From Botryosphaeria dothidea (Eukaryota; Ascomycota; Dothideomycetes; Botryosphaeriales; Botryosphaeriaceae): a stretch of 64,000 nucleotides of DNA. Below, in pieces: positions 1 to 13,261 of the stretch (its first letter is position 1; each line of letters opens with the position of its first letter). The notes under the pieces were generated by a model. That model was given only the letters and a program-made list of their open reading frames with translations. It ran no database searches and was not told the DNA's origin. Where the stretch lies: NCBI GenBank assembly GCA_011503125.2, contig WWBZ02000008.1, forward strand, positions 434,001-498,000, read 5' to 3'. Both the position numbers and the translations under genes were made by a program.

Positions 1-2997
1 GTACGAATACCTAGTTATATTCTTTAGGCTCTATAATACGCTAGGCACCTTTTAGAGCTATATTAATAATTCTATACTCGAATACCTAGATAAGTTTTAT
101 ATAGCGTACCTAGATAATATTCTTATCTATAGTAAAAAGGAGGATAAATACGCTAAAAATATTAATAAAGTCCTCTAACGACTAAAGGACCGTAGTCTCT
201 AACTCGACCTTAATAAATGCGAATTTAATATTAGATTAGTTAAGTACCTCGGCCTTATTATTAGTATAAACGGAATTAAAATAGATCTAGAAAAAGTCTC
301 TACTATTATTAACTAGGAGGCACCGACGTTAGTTAAGGGTATATAAGCTTTCCTTAGCTTTATAAACTTCTACCGCCGCTTTATTAAGAACTTCTCCTAT
401 ATAGCACGCCTTCTTACTAAGATAATAAAAGGAGAATAATTTATAACTAGGAATAGAAAACGTAAGATAAAATACTAGGAGTTTATATAGGATAATAAGA
501 AATAAGCCGCCTTTAACTAACTATAAGCTATATTTACCTCCGCACCTATTCTTATATATTTTAATCCTAAAAAGAAAATATAGATTAAAACGAATACCTT
601 AGACTTTATTAGTATAGATATCCTATCGTAGATATACGACGGAGTACTTAAACTAGTTATATACTTTTCTAAGAAAATATCCTTAACTAAGTATAACTAT
701 ATAATCTACGATAAAGAGCTACTTACTATTATTCGCTTCTTTAAGACTTAGGAACTAGAACTTATAAGTACTTCTATAGATAAGCCTATTAAGGTGCTTA
801 CGGATTATAAGAACCTAGAGTATTTTATAATAACTAAGTAGCTAACTAGCCGCTAAGCCCGCTAGGCTAAATTTCTATCCGCCTTTAACTTTATTATCTT
901 CTACCGGCTAGGCAAATAAGAAGAGAAGCTAGACTCGCTTATAAGGAGAACGTAGGACTTACCGTAAGGAATTAACGACCTAAGAAAGTAACACCGGTTC
1001 TAATAACTACTTTAGAACTTAAACTTAGAACCTAATATAAAGATCGCTATTAATTCTATTCTCTTTACTACTAATAACCTAGAGGAGAAAGAGTTAGACT
1101 CTTAAGAGCCGGAAGATAACTAGACCTAGGAAATCTAGGAAGCCTAGGAAACCTAGGAAGCTAGATAAAAAGACCTCGATATACTTATTAGCGAAGCCTA
1201 CGAGAAGAATAGAGTAATCTAAGACCTTCGTAGAAGTATTAATACTAGAGATAGACGTATACTAAGCTACTTAATTAGGAAGGGCTATAAGAAAAATATT
1301 TAGAACTTCTTAGTAAAAGATAGTTAGATATAGCTAAAAGACGCGCTTATTATCCTAGACTACTAACTACTACGCCTACGCCTCCTATAAAATTATTACG
1401 AAAAACTACTTATAGAATACCTAGGATCTAAAGCTATATATAGAGAGCTTATAGAAAACTACTAATAGACTAAATAAAGAAAAGACGTTACTCGTTTCTA
1501 TAAAAACTATTACTACTACCGCCGCTATAAGCTATACTTAGAGTAAAAGTAAGAACTACTTAAACCGCTATCTATTCCCTAATAGAAGTAGCTCTACGTA
1601 ACCCTAGACTTTATAGAAAAACTACCGCTATATACTAGGAAGAATTAAAGATACTAATACTATCTAGTTATTATAGACCGTTTAACTAAAGAAAAGATCT
1701 ACGAGCTAATAATAATACTAGATACTAAAGAAACCGTAGAGGCTCTAAACCGCCGCCTCTTTTATATACGAGGTTTTCTAATAGATATTATCTCCGACCG
1801 AGGTAGCGCTATAGACTCCTATATCTATAGAAGAATTATAGAACGATATAACGTAAAGGTTAAAATATTAACTACCTTTTACCTCTAGACTAACGGCTAG
1901 AGCGAGAGCTCTATTAAAGGTCTTAAAAAGTACCTCCGGATATATATTAACCACGCGTAAGATAACTAGGTCGACTTTCTATCTAAAGCTAAATTTATAG
2001 CTAATACGTATATTAGCGTATTAACTAGTATATCGCTATTCTTCGTCGATAACGGATTCTATCTACGCACTAGCTTAGAGCCTATAAAAATCTACTAAGG
2101 TACTAGAAAAGTAGAAGTAATTAGAGTAGACCGGTTAGTTAAAAGATTAAATACTATAAGAAGCTTTCTCTAAGAATAACTAGCCTAGATATAAGAAGAA
2201 TAAGCCCGCTACGTAGATAAATTCCGCTAGCTATACTCTACTTTCCGTATAGGCGATAAAGTATTTATTAACGCCTAAGACTTTAACCTAGAACGGAATA
2301 GTAAGTCTCTCTTACTAAAGAATCTTAGTCCGTAGAAAATTACTAGATTAATTAACGGTAAAGTATACGAAGTTACTATACCTTCTTATATATAAGAGAA
2401 AGAAATCTTCTCTATATTCTACTCCTAGAAGCTATACCTTACCCTAGATAACCTATACCCGGGTTAGATCTAGAAGTCTAGCCTAGTATATATAATCTTT
2501 AATAAGGACGAGAATAAAACTTATAAGAAGTAGAAAGTACTAGAGATAGTAGACTACCGAAACTTAAAGTATAGAGTATAGTATAAGGTTACCTTTATAG
2601 GCAACTAGGATAAGTAGAACTCTAATCTTCTATAGTAATACTAGAATAACTATAAGAATACTCCTAATAAAATCCGTAAGTACTACGTATACTATAAGGA
2701 CGCGTTCGAGCTATCTAAATTTTTTAAGAAGCTTAGTAGACCTCGCTTAAAAAAGAAGAAGATAGTATTAGACCTCTTAAGCGCTACTATCCTAGATAAC
2801 TAGATAGATACTTAATAGTAACTAGAGGCCCTAGCTTTACTAAGAATAACTCGGTTAAGTACTAGAATACGGGCCTAGCGCTAAGCGACTAGATATATTT
2901 ACTCTTCGCCCTCTCTTTCTAGACTCTCTTTCCTTTCTTCTTATATATAGATTTTTAGTTAAAAGTAATACTATTATTTCGGCTTTACTATCTTATA
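1..2997 (+). mobile_element. Old Ty3/Gypsy chromovirus, RIP-saturated, 3' part of pol plus 3' LTR (5' end outside window)
   Basis: Conceptual translation with TAG/TAA read as mutated Gln or Trp gives ordered pol domains. The RT palm comes first, with the YEYLV segment at the window edge and a YLDN motif near 100-115 where YLDD is expected. RNase H follows at about 570-950, then an integrase core at about 1,600-2,150 with the D...SDRG...E pattern still visible. A chromodomain-like segment rich in Trp positions lies at about 2,515-2,650. Gag, protease and the start of RT lie outside the window. CpA and TpG are nearly absent and every frame is broken, so it is dead. The same family recurs on the minus strand at 22,432-22,662, 28,417-29,366 and 35,058-36,428. 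Family placement is confident; the exact lineage is not determined. Confidence 0.85.
2766..2997 (+). repeat. 3' LTR of the old chromovirus (232 bp)
   Basis: It is bounded by comparison with the inverted copy at 22,432-22,662 plus 28,417-28,422, which matches end to end. A purine-rich stretch (aagaagaagatag) immediately precedes it as the likely polypurine tract. The ends read TA...TA where canonical LTRs read TG...CA, as expected if both terminal dinucleotides were hit by RIP. Confidence 0.75.
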
Positions 2998-3936
2998 CTA
3001 AGAGCTTCCTCTTTAGCTAGGCTAGCTTACTAATATATAGTTCTAGATATAAAAATAGATTCTACTTCTAGATAGTTTAGATAGCTTAGAGATCTATAGT
3101 ATCGATTTCTTCTCGAGAGACGTTATATACTAGTACTAAGTATAGCTACTAATTAGGCCTAACTTCTTTTTCTAGTTCTATAGTCTATTTCTAGTTCTAG
3201 AGAAGGGCTATTCTAGTTACTTTATCCGGTATAAAGATTCTAACGTTTCTATTAGAGAGCTTCTTAGTAGTAAGTACTTTCTTATACGCCTAGCTTTTTT
3301 CTATCTAGATCTTTCTAATAATTATCTTATTTAAGAGCTTAGCTATTTCTTATTTATTTACTATCTCTAAAAAGTAGAGGGTAAGTTTAGTAGTAGCTAG
3401 GAGGGTAGAGGGCTTCGGGGCTACTTAGGCTATAATTTATATCTAGCTACGAGTATTAGATATAGATATAGAAATAGTCTAGATATAGTTAACTATTTTT
3501 TAGACTTATTAGATCTCTTTAAGAATATTCTTAAGGCCTAGCTTCTTAGTAGCTATCTTCTAGTAGATAGTAATATAATCTTAAAAGATTATCTTAGTAA
3601 TATTAAGAAAATTTTTTACTTAGCTAGAGAGAACTAAAGAGAGGCTAGCGGATATTTATAGGGCTTAGAGGAGAATATCTACTATTTTTAAGGCTCTTTT
3701 AACGTATTCTACGCTATACTAGATACTCTACGGTTTCTTAGAAGTATATTAGGGCTAGATAGAGATAGTTACTAGAAGAGGCTATTTATCTTTTTCTATA
3801 TTCTCTATATTAACTACTTCGCGGCTATAGTTATCTTAAGTACTATTTTAGAACTCGCGAAGTCTAGAAGAGTTTTTAGGGCCCTCTTCCGGCGCCGTAG
3901 CTTAGAATTAATTTTTTAGTATAGTTATATTTTTTT
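2998..3936 (-). mobile_element. LINE family 1, 5' part only (ORF1 region)
   Basis: This matches the 5' portion of the full-length minus-strand copies (for example 61,660-62,595), ending in the family's 5' terminus, which on the plus strand reads ...tatagttatatttttt. It covers part of the gag-like ORF1. The 3' two thirds are absent, and it abuts the old LTR on the left and an oppositely oriented LINE piece on the right, with no target duplication that I can pair. It is RIP-saturated. Confidence 0.75.
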
Positions 3937-4750
3937 ATTAGATCTTATTATACTATCTCTTATTACTAGAATATATATAATTTATATTTATAACTACTAT
4001 AACTTCTTATCTACCGCCTATACTAGTACGATTCTAGAAATCTTAGCGCTTCTTTTAGAAGCTCTTAGAAAACTAGAAAAGTATATCTTACTAGGAGACT
4101 TTAATCTTTACTATCCTATTTAGAGAGATATTACCTCCTCTATATACTATACTCTTATAAATAATCTTATTAAAATAGCTATTATAGCTAGCCTTAATCT
4201 AGCTCTTTTAAGAGATATTATTACTAGAAAAGAGAGTAGTAGCGAGAATACTCTAGATTTTATCTTTACTATATAGTAGCTAGAAGAGAGAATTCTTAGC
4301 TATAAAGTTAGTTAGAAGCTCGAATCCTTCTTAGACTATCTATCTATTTTTACTACGCTTAATATCTTTTCTATCTCTATAGAACTACGCTCTCTAAGAC
4401 TCTAATAGAAAAAAGTAGACTAGAAGAGAACTAATAAGATACTCTAAATAAAGCTCGAATATCTTTAAATAGCCTCTCTTAATACTAAAGTAGACTTAGA
4501 CTACTTTACTAAACTACTCTAAGAGGCTATCTAAAGAATAATCTAAAAGACTATTTTAATAGCGATACTCTCGCTTTAGATCTCTATATAATAAATAAAG
4601 AAGTATTCTAATCTAGTACTCTAGGCTAGAGTAGCTAGAAGAAAATAGATAGCTATAGAGAGGAAAGAGAACTAAGTAATATACTAAACTATTATTAATA
4701 GTAAGAAGAGATAGATTAAAAAAAATAGAATAAAAGTATAGCGTAGAATA
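3937..4750 (+). mobile_element. LINE family 1 fragment, endonuclease region
   Basis: This is the plus-strand equivalent of about 40,314-41,128 in the full copy. The AP-endonuclease motif GDFNL-Y-Y-P (GDFNLHHP before mutation, by inference) is readable near 4,098-4,122. It is interrupted at the GAATAGTAG sequence by the minus-strand LINE that begins at 4,751. No open frame remains. Confidence 0.75.
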
Positions 4751-7700
4751 GTAGATAGATAGATAAATTTATTTCTTCCCGATATAGCTCTCTTACGGGT
4801 CTATACGGAGCTAGCTATCTATAGTTATTTTATACGAGAAGAAAAACCTTTTCGCCTAGTAAAAACCCCTCCTCTCTCTCTAGGTATACTATTCTATACT
4901 AGTTCTTATTTTTTCTTCTTACTAGTAGCGGCTACTATAGTAGCTCTATATTTACCTACTAGATCTATCTCTTTAGTTCTTATCCTCGTAGTTATCCGGG
5001 TTCTAGTAGTCTTAGTAGTCTTAGTTATTCTTCTAGTTTCTCTTTCTAGTTATCTTTCTATATTAGTTTTCTTACTAAGCTAAATTACTTAAGTAGCCCT
5101 AGACGTAAGAACTAGTCTATTACTACTTTAATCTCCTTCTTTATTAAAAGAAGAGAGTAGTAGTTCGTAGTCCCTACTCTTTAGAGTATCTATATTCTAT
5201 CCTATTAGAAGTAGAAGTAGAAGAGAAGAATATACTTTAGAATTTATCTATACTAGCCGTATAGATAGGTAGGACTAGAATATCTTAGTATTTTACGTCT
5301 TAAGAGAAAGTTCTTTAGTCTAATATACTCTATACGTAGTAGGGTAGCGAGTATACTCTATAGCTTAGATAGTTCGCTATAGATTTATTTAATTTTTAGA
5401 TTCTACTATATACTTTAGGCTACTAGCTTATTTTATCTTTTCTAGCTAGTAGACTTTATCTATCTCTTCTTCTACTTATTTCTATATACTATACGTAGCT
5501 TTATTCGCTTTAAAAGACTTTAGTAGATAGAGAAGTAGTAGTTAAGAAGTAAGTTTATCTTTTTTCTAAGTAGAGTTCTTCTAGTAGGGCTAGTAGCGCC
5601 TCTAGTACTTAGAGTAGCCCGAGCTATCTATTTAATACTCTAGTAAGTTTTCTCTACTACTATCGCGACTAGACTATTTCTAGCTCTAATAGTCTAGGCT
5701 AGTACTAGTTCGTCTAGGTATAGTAAGAGTAGGGGAATCCCTATCTTATACTCTAAGATTTATATACTAGTTAACTTATACGCTTCTAAGATAGTACGTA
5801 GATACTAGTTTTAGATCTTCTTTAGTAGCTAGATAGCTATTTTTCTTTATCCTAGAATTTTCTTTAGGATATACTATACTCTATAGTCGTAGATAAGAAC
5901 TAGCCTTACTACGGCCGTATAGATATAACGGGCTTTAGTAAATAAGGCTTTCTAGATAGACGCTACGAGTCTAGAGAGAGATATATACTATTTAATTACC
6001 TTAGCTCCTATTTTCTTAATATAGAGTCTCTATCTAAGCTTATTATCTACGTAGACTCCTAGAATCTTAATTATCGGCTCTAGGTATCTAGTAAATCTAG
6101 AAATATAGATCCCTACTACTATATTAAATCTCCTTAGTTTTCTTATAAAATAAGTAAGATAATACTTATTAGGCGAGAAAGCTAACCCGTAGATAGCTAC
6201 CTAGTACTCGTAAATTTAATATACTTTCTCTAGTATTCTATAGTTCTATTCTATAAATCTACTAAAGGTTAGAATATTAGTATTATCGACGAATCTAAGG
6301 GGGAAGATATTATTCCTACGTAGCTATATAAGTAGATTAGAAGTAAAGAATAGATAGAATATCGGCGATAGTAAGAATTCCTAGAAAATCCCGGTTAAGA
6401 TCTAGATTAGTAGACTAGTAAAGTCTCCGAAGAATAGCTAAGTAGTACGGTCTTATAGAAAGAATTGGGTAAATCTTTCTATCTATTCTAGAAGTTTTAC
6501 TATTCTTATATTATAGAGAAGCCTTCTATAAGATACGTAGTTATATACTCTCGAGATATCTAGGCTAAGAACTAAAGCTACTAGTCTTAGATCTTATACC
6601 TAGATAGTATAGATCTATTCTATAAGTAGATTAAGAGCTACTACTACGAATCTATTTCTTCTAGCTTCTATCTATATATTAGAAAGTAGGCCGTATACTT
6701 TAGTAGCTTAGAAGATTCTATCTACTATAATCCTCTTAAGTAGCTTCTCTAGCGTATTAAGTAAAGTAATTAGCCTAAATAACTTAGCTTTAGTATAGTC
6801 GTCCCTCTATAGTTTCCTAAAAACTACGGTAATAGAGCTTTTAAACTACTTAGAATAGTATCTAAGTACGAGGTATTCTTAGAAGAGCCTAGTAAGAGAT
6901 TTTCTTAGTATCTTAGCGTATTACTTTAGAAACCTATTAGTAATTTTATCTAGGCCTAGTACCTTATCTAGAGAAAGCTTCTTAATAGTATAGAGAACCT
7001 ACTCTTTAGTAAGGTCTTAGGAAATCTCTACTAGTACTAGGTATATATACCTATTTAGATTTAAGAGGTCGGTAGCTCTAGAAGGTAGAAAGAACTAGTT
7101 AGTAAGAATTTCTACCTTAGACTAGTTATCGTAATATAGTTATTTATCTACTTTCTAGAGAGATAGAAACTAAAATAGAGCTAGAGACTCTAGTACCCTT
7201 ATTCTTATCTACTTTAAGAGCTTCTAGAGTATAGATAGATCCGAAGTAATCTTAGCTACTATTCTACGCTATACTTTTATTCTATCTCTTCTAATCTACC
7301 TCTTCTTACTATTAGTAATAGTTTAGTATACTATCTAGTTCTTCTTCCTCTCTATAGCCGTCTACTTTCTTCTAACTACTCTAGCCTAGTATACTAGGTC
7401 CGAATACTTCTTTATCTATTATATAGAGGCCTAGGGCGAGGGTCTCGCTACTAAAATAGTCTTCTAGATTATTCTTTAGATAGCCTTCTAGAGTAGTATA
7501 GTAAAGTAATCTAGATCTACTTTAGTATTAAGAGGGGCTACTTTAAGATATTCGAGCTTTAATTAGAGTATATTATTAGTTCTCTTCTAGTCTACTTTCT
7601 TCTACTAAGATCTTAGGAGGCGTAGTTCTATAAAAGTAGAAGAAAAATTAAGTATAGTAAGAATAGGTAGGTAGTTAGAGGATAATTCGAGCTTCTAGCT

Positions 7701-9894
7701 AACTCTATAGCTAAGAATTCTCTCCTCTAGCTACCGTAATATAAAGATAAGATTTAGAGTACTTTCGCTACTACTATCTCGTTTAGTAATAGTACTTCTT
7801 AGAAGGGCTAGGTTAAGATTAGCTACGATAGCTATCTTAATTAGGTTATCCGCTAGGATATAGTATATTAGGAAGGTTATATCTCTCTAGATAGGATAGT
7901 AGAGGTTAAAGTCCCCTAGGAGAATATACTCTTCTAGTTTTCTAAGAACTTCCGGTAGAAGAGATAGAATTTCTAGCGCTATACTAGTATAAGAGACTAG
8001 CGGGAGATTATAGTAGTTATAGATATAGATTATATATATCCTAGTAATAAGGGATAGTATAATAAGATCTAGTAAATAGACTATTACTTACTAGAAGTCG
8101 GGGTTAATAGCCTTACTTATAAAGAAGTAGGTTCTTACTACTCTCTTCTAGGGAAAAACTATATAGTAGATAGAATATCTTACTATTATCTTAATCCTCG
8201 GGTTTCTCTAAGGTTCCTAGATAGCTAGGATATAGTAGATCTTTAGATCTACTTCCTTAAAGAGCGGGAGTATTATCCTATCTTTACTCTTATAAACGTT
8301 ATACTATATAATAGAGAAAGCGTCTATATCTAATATTAACTTTCTTCTATCTTTAAGTTAGGCTACGAGAAAGTCGGTAGTATAGACTACGAGACGGAGA
8401 AAGTTCCCGTAGGCTTCTCCCCCGAGATATACTAGAAGCTATTAAGTCCGGTAAACCGTATTTAATTAGAAGGCGGGAGGCGGCTTAGATTTCTTAGTCT
8501 ATCTAGCTCTCTCTTAGCTAGCTTCTCCTCTCTAGGCCTCTTTCTTAGCCCGACTATTAACTAGTTAGTTTAGAACTATATCTTAGCTATAGAATATTCT
8601 ATTCTATATTTCTCTAAAGCCGCTAAGCGGGCTTAAATAGTTTTTATCTAGTAGGCTCTACGTACTAGATAGGCGTTACTTTAAGCCGTATACTTTTATA
8701 AATAGTTTATATACTATATTTTTTTCTTAGAGTACTCTTAGATATTATATATCTCTATATACTAGCTATACTTATTCTTTCTTCTATAGTAGATAGAGAT
8801 ATAGCTATAGTTCTAGTACTTAAAGTACTAGATTACTATAAAGGCTATACTATAGTATTCTACTATATAGAGCGTATAGTTACTAATAAGTTTTTTAGTA
8901 ATAATTTAGTTAGCTATCTTAGGGTCTATAGTACTAAGAATAATTACTAAATAAGTTTTCTCCTCTAGAAGCTTTCTCTTTAGCTAGACTAGCTTACTAA
9001 TACGTAGTTCTAGATATAGAGATAGATTCTAATTCTAAAGAGTTTAGGTAGTCTAGAGATTCTTAATATTAATATCTTTAAGGGAGACGTTATAGACTAG
9101 TACTAAGTAGAGCTACTAGTTAGAGCGGACTTTTTTACTTAGTTCTATAGTCTATTCCTAGTTCTAGAGGAGGGCTACTCTAGTCTAAGTATTAGATATA
9201 AAGAGCTTAATATCTCTACTAGAGAGCTTCTTAGTAGCTAGTATTTTTTTATACGCTAGACTTTTTTCTATTTAAATCTTTTTAATAATAGTCTTATTAG
9301 AGAGGTTAGCGACCTTTTATCTATTTATTTTATCTAGAAAGTATAGAATAAGCTTAGTAGTAGCCGGGGAGGTAGAAGACTTTAGAACTACTCGGGCTAT
9401 AATATTAGTCTAGCTAGGTACTACGGGCGTAGAGGTAGTCTAGAGTCGGCTAACTATCTTCTAGACTTACTATACTTCTTTAAGAATATTTTTAAGGCCT
9501 AGCTTCTTAGTAGTCGCCTTCTAGTAGATAGTAATATAATTTTAGAAGATTATTTTAGTAATATCGAGAAAATTTTTTACCTAGCTAGAGAGGACTAAAG
9601 AGAGGCTAGTAGATATTTATAGGGCTTAGAGGAGGATATCTACTATTTTTAAGGCTCTTTTAACGTATTTTATACTATACTAAGTATTCTACGGTTTATT
9701 AGAGGTACGCTATAGTTAAATAGAGGTAGTTACTAAAGAAGGCTATTCGCCCCTTTCTATAGCTTCTATATTAACTATAACGCGGCTATAGCTACTCTAA
9801 GTAGTATTTCGAGTCTCGCTAGACCTAGAAGAGTTTCTAGGGCTCTCTTCCGGCGCCGTAGCTTAAGGTCGATTTTTTAGCGTAGTTATATTTT
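4751..9894 (-). mobile_element. LINE family 1, full-length copy (about 5.1 kb), RIP-saturated
   Basis: On the minus strand the order is: 5' end at about 9,894, ORF1 (gag-like, with Cys/His knuckle remnants around 8,650-8,950), endonuclease (about 8,300-7,500, GDFN motif near 7,910), RT (FVDN-type motif near 6,290-6,300), then a 3' UTR ending at 4,751 in a short (GATA)n-type tail, seen on the plus strand as AGATAGATAGATAAATTT. Its length equals the other complete copies at 38,485-43,636, 51,683-56,835 and 57,453-62,595. No matching target duplication is visible: the left flank is a family 1 plus-strand fragment and the right flank is a different LINE type. All frames are full of TAG and TAA. 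Confidence 0.85.
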
Positions 9895-10590
9895 ATATTC
9901 TTATTATAGATAGTCTTAGTATAAGGTTATAACTATTTTTCTAATCTTTAGCTAGGCGGTCTAAAGTAGTCTAATTATTATTCTATTTATTTTAGACGTA
10001 GTATTACCGGTTTTAATATAGTATACTTTTACTTTCTCTAGAGTAACTTTTTTCTTCTATAGAATCTTCTCTAGTTTCGTCTCTAGTAGGTACTATAGGT
10101 CTAAAATATTCTAATTTATATTATAATAGTATAGAATCTTTTCTTAAAGAAGTTTAGTCTTTTTTCTTAGGTTTATAATTACTCTATCCCCGTCGACTAG
10201 CGGCAGGGATCTAAAGCGGTTAGTAGCTTTATACTAGGCCGTTATCTAGAAGAGGTCCTAGTTGTCTTTCGCGTTAGCAATCTAATCCTCTTAGTACCGC
10301 CGTTTTGTTCTCCTAACTACGCTGCGTAGTACTTCTTCTAACTCCTACCGCTCCTCCGGGAAGGATTTCCTAAGACGGCGTACCGCTGCTTTATAGTCGT
10401 TATTCTACCACGCAGTAGGCTTACCCTTAGTTATAGCCTCTTTCCCTGCCACGGCTATAGCCTCCTGAAGTAACTTTACTAGTGCATGTGTGGTTCGCTC
10501 TAGACCCTCCTTTGTGCCTGTGTCGGCTGTGATTGTACCTATGTTCCTCTTTACGGCCTGTCTAAAATCTGAGAGGGAGGTCGGTAGGCT
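9895..10590 (-). mobile_element. Fragment of a third LINE type: endonuclease-RT linker and start of RT
   Basis: Translated on the minus strand from about 10,590 downward, the sequence gives a typical LINE linker. It includes a WWNNDYKAAVRRLRKS-like segment, then a basic RRTKRRYWEDW stretch, then KDNWDLFWITAWYKATNRFRSLPLVDGD, continuing into an RT-like segment around TGNTTSKINRIMIRLLQTA (10,030-9,950). Most interruptions are TAG at positions where LINE proteins carry Trp (TGG to TAG). Between 10,260 and 10,590 many CpA and TpG remain; between 9,895 and 10,250 almost none do. It does not resemble family 1 or family 2 in this region. Confidence 0.65.
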
Positions 10591-13261
10591 TGCTTATATA
10601 CATAAGTGATAAGTACATAACCAAGGATACTAAAGATCCGAGAGAGAGTGCCGATGCGGGGTTGGGCATCAAAGGGTGCTGTTGTATGATGGATGGAATA
10701 TTCGAGATAAATGAGATGCCTGAGGTAGTAAGGCAAAAAAGTCTGACATCAAGCGTACTCGTTTTAACCGACGTTACCTACACTTCTACCAATCGGTGCG
10801 GACCTCATTCATGGGTGGATGCACGAGCTGCGGAGCCTTGGTCATCTCTGAGTTGCAATTGGGTTTCAGTTCTCGCTTGCCTATCGACGTTACTCCAGGA
10901 TGTTACACAGCAGAATCTCGTGTCTGTCGCGTACTCTAAGCAGACTGCAAAGGCTGTCTGCACGAACCCTTGGTATTACATCCCACTTGGTGAGTTTCGC
11001 CTCGTCGGCTGACTCGTGAGCGATGGCTTGCGGCAATGAGGATCAATGAGTAACAGCTCCGCTTAGTGCTTCCCACCAAGGTGAATCAAACAAGCCTCTC
11101 TAGGTCTAGTCACATACATGTCCAACACTTCCAAAGACAAGGCGAATTTCGGACGCCTACAAGGCAAATTTACTTTGATAAACACGTGCTTGATATCTGA
11201 CACGCAGGAGTACTCATTTTCTATTCTAAAATAATAAGACTTCGAATAAAAAGTCGACTGAACGTAACCTGACGCGAAGAAAGTTAAAAAAAATCGCAAC
11301 CGTAGCCATATTTAGGTGTTCCAGCTCCCTTGTCGCAGCCACGGTCGGCTAGCTCGAAATTGGGAAGCACCCCCTGGCGTTCGTTAGTAGCGCCCATGCT
11401 TTGCTCTTCGCCCTCTAATAAGCCGTTTGAAAATAATTTTCATTTCAGGCAGACCTAAAGAATCCTGCATGAAAATCTGCACCCTCGTGGTCCTGGTGAT
11501 GATTTGATGCACTAAAATTTCTCAGCGCCAGGTCGGGGCCGAGCTCTCTCATCCAGACGCTCCGCCCACTACCCCCAAGACTTTGCACCTGCCGCAAATC
11601 ATGTTGGATGGAATTTTGCGGGTGACTGTCGACGTGTCCATGGAAGGCAGATTTTGCGATCAGTGGCATAACGATAACGACAAGGCTGAAATGAAAAATG
11701 TGCAATCTGCAATAAGCTCAAAAGAGATGTAGGCCGCACGCAGCGTGACGTAACGATCCCTGGAGCGGGGGAGACATGAACATGATTGGACAGATTATGG
11801 CGAGGCTTCGTACACAGGCAACCACTCTTGAATGTGTGTAACAGTACCTCACGAGCTGGGAGTGGCGATTCAGCCTCGCGAAAGCCTAGGCGGCTGCGCA
11901 CCGCTGTTGCACGATCACATTTTGTGGCAAAGGGCACCGACAGTTTGCAATTTGTCTTCACTGAAAGGAGGATATGGGAAAAAGTCATGGTTTTCCCGCA
12001 TCTGTACCTGGGAAAGTCCCTGGGTAAGCACGCTACCATTTCGTTTTTCGAGTGCACATCGGATCCGGAGAGGAGCCTTGAGGGTCCGACGCGGAGCACC
12101 GTACTGACCGCTCGGAGGTTCCCTAAGCCCGAAGAAAAATGCAGTACATGCTTAGTTCCGATGAACGATTTGCGCCGAATGCACGGGCTTGGGCTTGCTG
12201 GAAAAGGGAAAGTCATAGATCCCTTCGAGACACCTGAAGAGACAGTTGATGTTCTTCAGGCTGATGTTTTCCAGACCAACCAATTGCCAATATTGACACC
12301 TGTTGACTGATTCAACTGTCGGACGCATATTGTTTTCGAGATTAGGCCAGCTAAGCCTCTCCCCCAAGGTCATCCTGCATATCATGACCTGCAGATAGTG
12401 TGGAGAACACAGTCTTTCAAGGAGCTAATACAAAGTGGAGAGACGGTAACGAAGCTGTACATAAGGGTTCCGACTTTGGACCAGTACTTGACCAATACTC
12501 ATGCGTTCTCCGAGAGGTCTTGCAATACAAGCTCCCCAAGATGTCTAGTCGTGCATATTAAAGAAACACTCAGCCACGAAAGGTGGGAAGTTTGAGGAAC
12601 CTGGCGGTAGAGGGTATTAACAGCAAGGCAAATCTACTTCATTTTGCAATAGCCCATCATTCCAGAGGGAGCCTCCTTCCGGAGAATGTCCCAGTATGTT
12701 CGAGATGCCCATTACAAAAGAGCAGCATGTAGGCTCATTTGGCAACGCCTACAACATTGGTACCAGCCATGTGGCTAATCCTCCGACTCCGTAGGCGTCC
12801 ACGCCAGGAGCATGTCGAGCATCAACACAAAGAAGACAAGGCCGCCTCCATGGCCCACAACCTCACTGACGCCGAGCTGGGGAACTGTAGGACAACGGAT
12901 CTCGCTGGTGGGCAATGCGCAGCCAAGGAAGCGGCAGCTGCTGGTCCATGTTAGGGAGGGTGATACGCGCAAAGGTAAGGTTGGTCGGCAAGATGGTAGG
13001 GTGCTCGTTGCGGGAACGGTTGGAATTGTTAATACTCCACCCGCTTTGATATAAAAGTCCACAGTCGCTAGTCATACAACCTAATCAGTCCTCGCAATGT
13101 CATCCGAAACCCTGACGTCTCTTTTATCTAAACCCAAACGCTGAGGCTCTTCCTCCCCATATACAGATGCCCTGCCCGGTCTTGTCTCTTAAAAATAGTG
13201 CTATGCCTTTCTGCTGTCCTCCATCGACTATCATGTGTGAAAACACCGTCTTTTTCCTGAT
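10591..13261. other. Non-mutated intergenic stretch with no convincing gene
   Basis: Base composition and dinucleotides are normal here (CpA and TpG are common). The frames present are short, begin at non-ATG codons or overlap each other on both strands, and none shows a recognisable domain. I see no tRNA and no transposon remnant beyond the edge at about 10,590. Confidence 0.5.

Noticed and set aside
11063..11299. 78-codon minus-strand frame with a signal-peptide-like start (RFFLTFFASGYVQS)
   Set aside because: The first codon is TTG and there is no in-frame ATG at the start; few Cys residues and no upstream exon that I can support. A small secreted protein cannot be claimed.
11599..12310. 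Overlapping open frames of 205 (minus) and 174 (plus) codons
   Set aside because: Both start at non-ATG codons or in implausible context, lie opposite one another and have no recognisable feature.
12775..13062. 95-codon minus-strand and 80-codon plus-strand frames around 12.8-13.06 kb
   Set aside because: Mutually overlapping, low-complexity, non-ATG start for the larger one, and no conserved motif.
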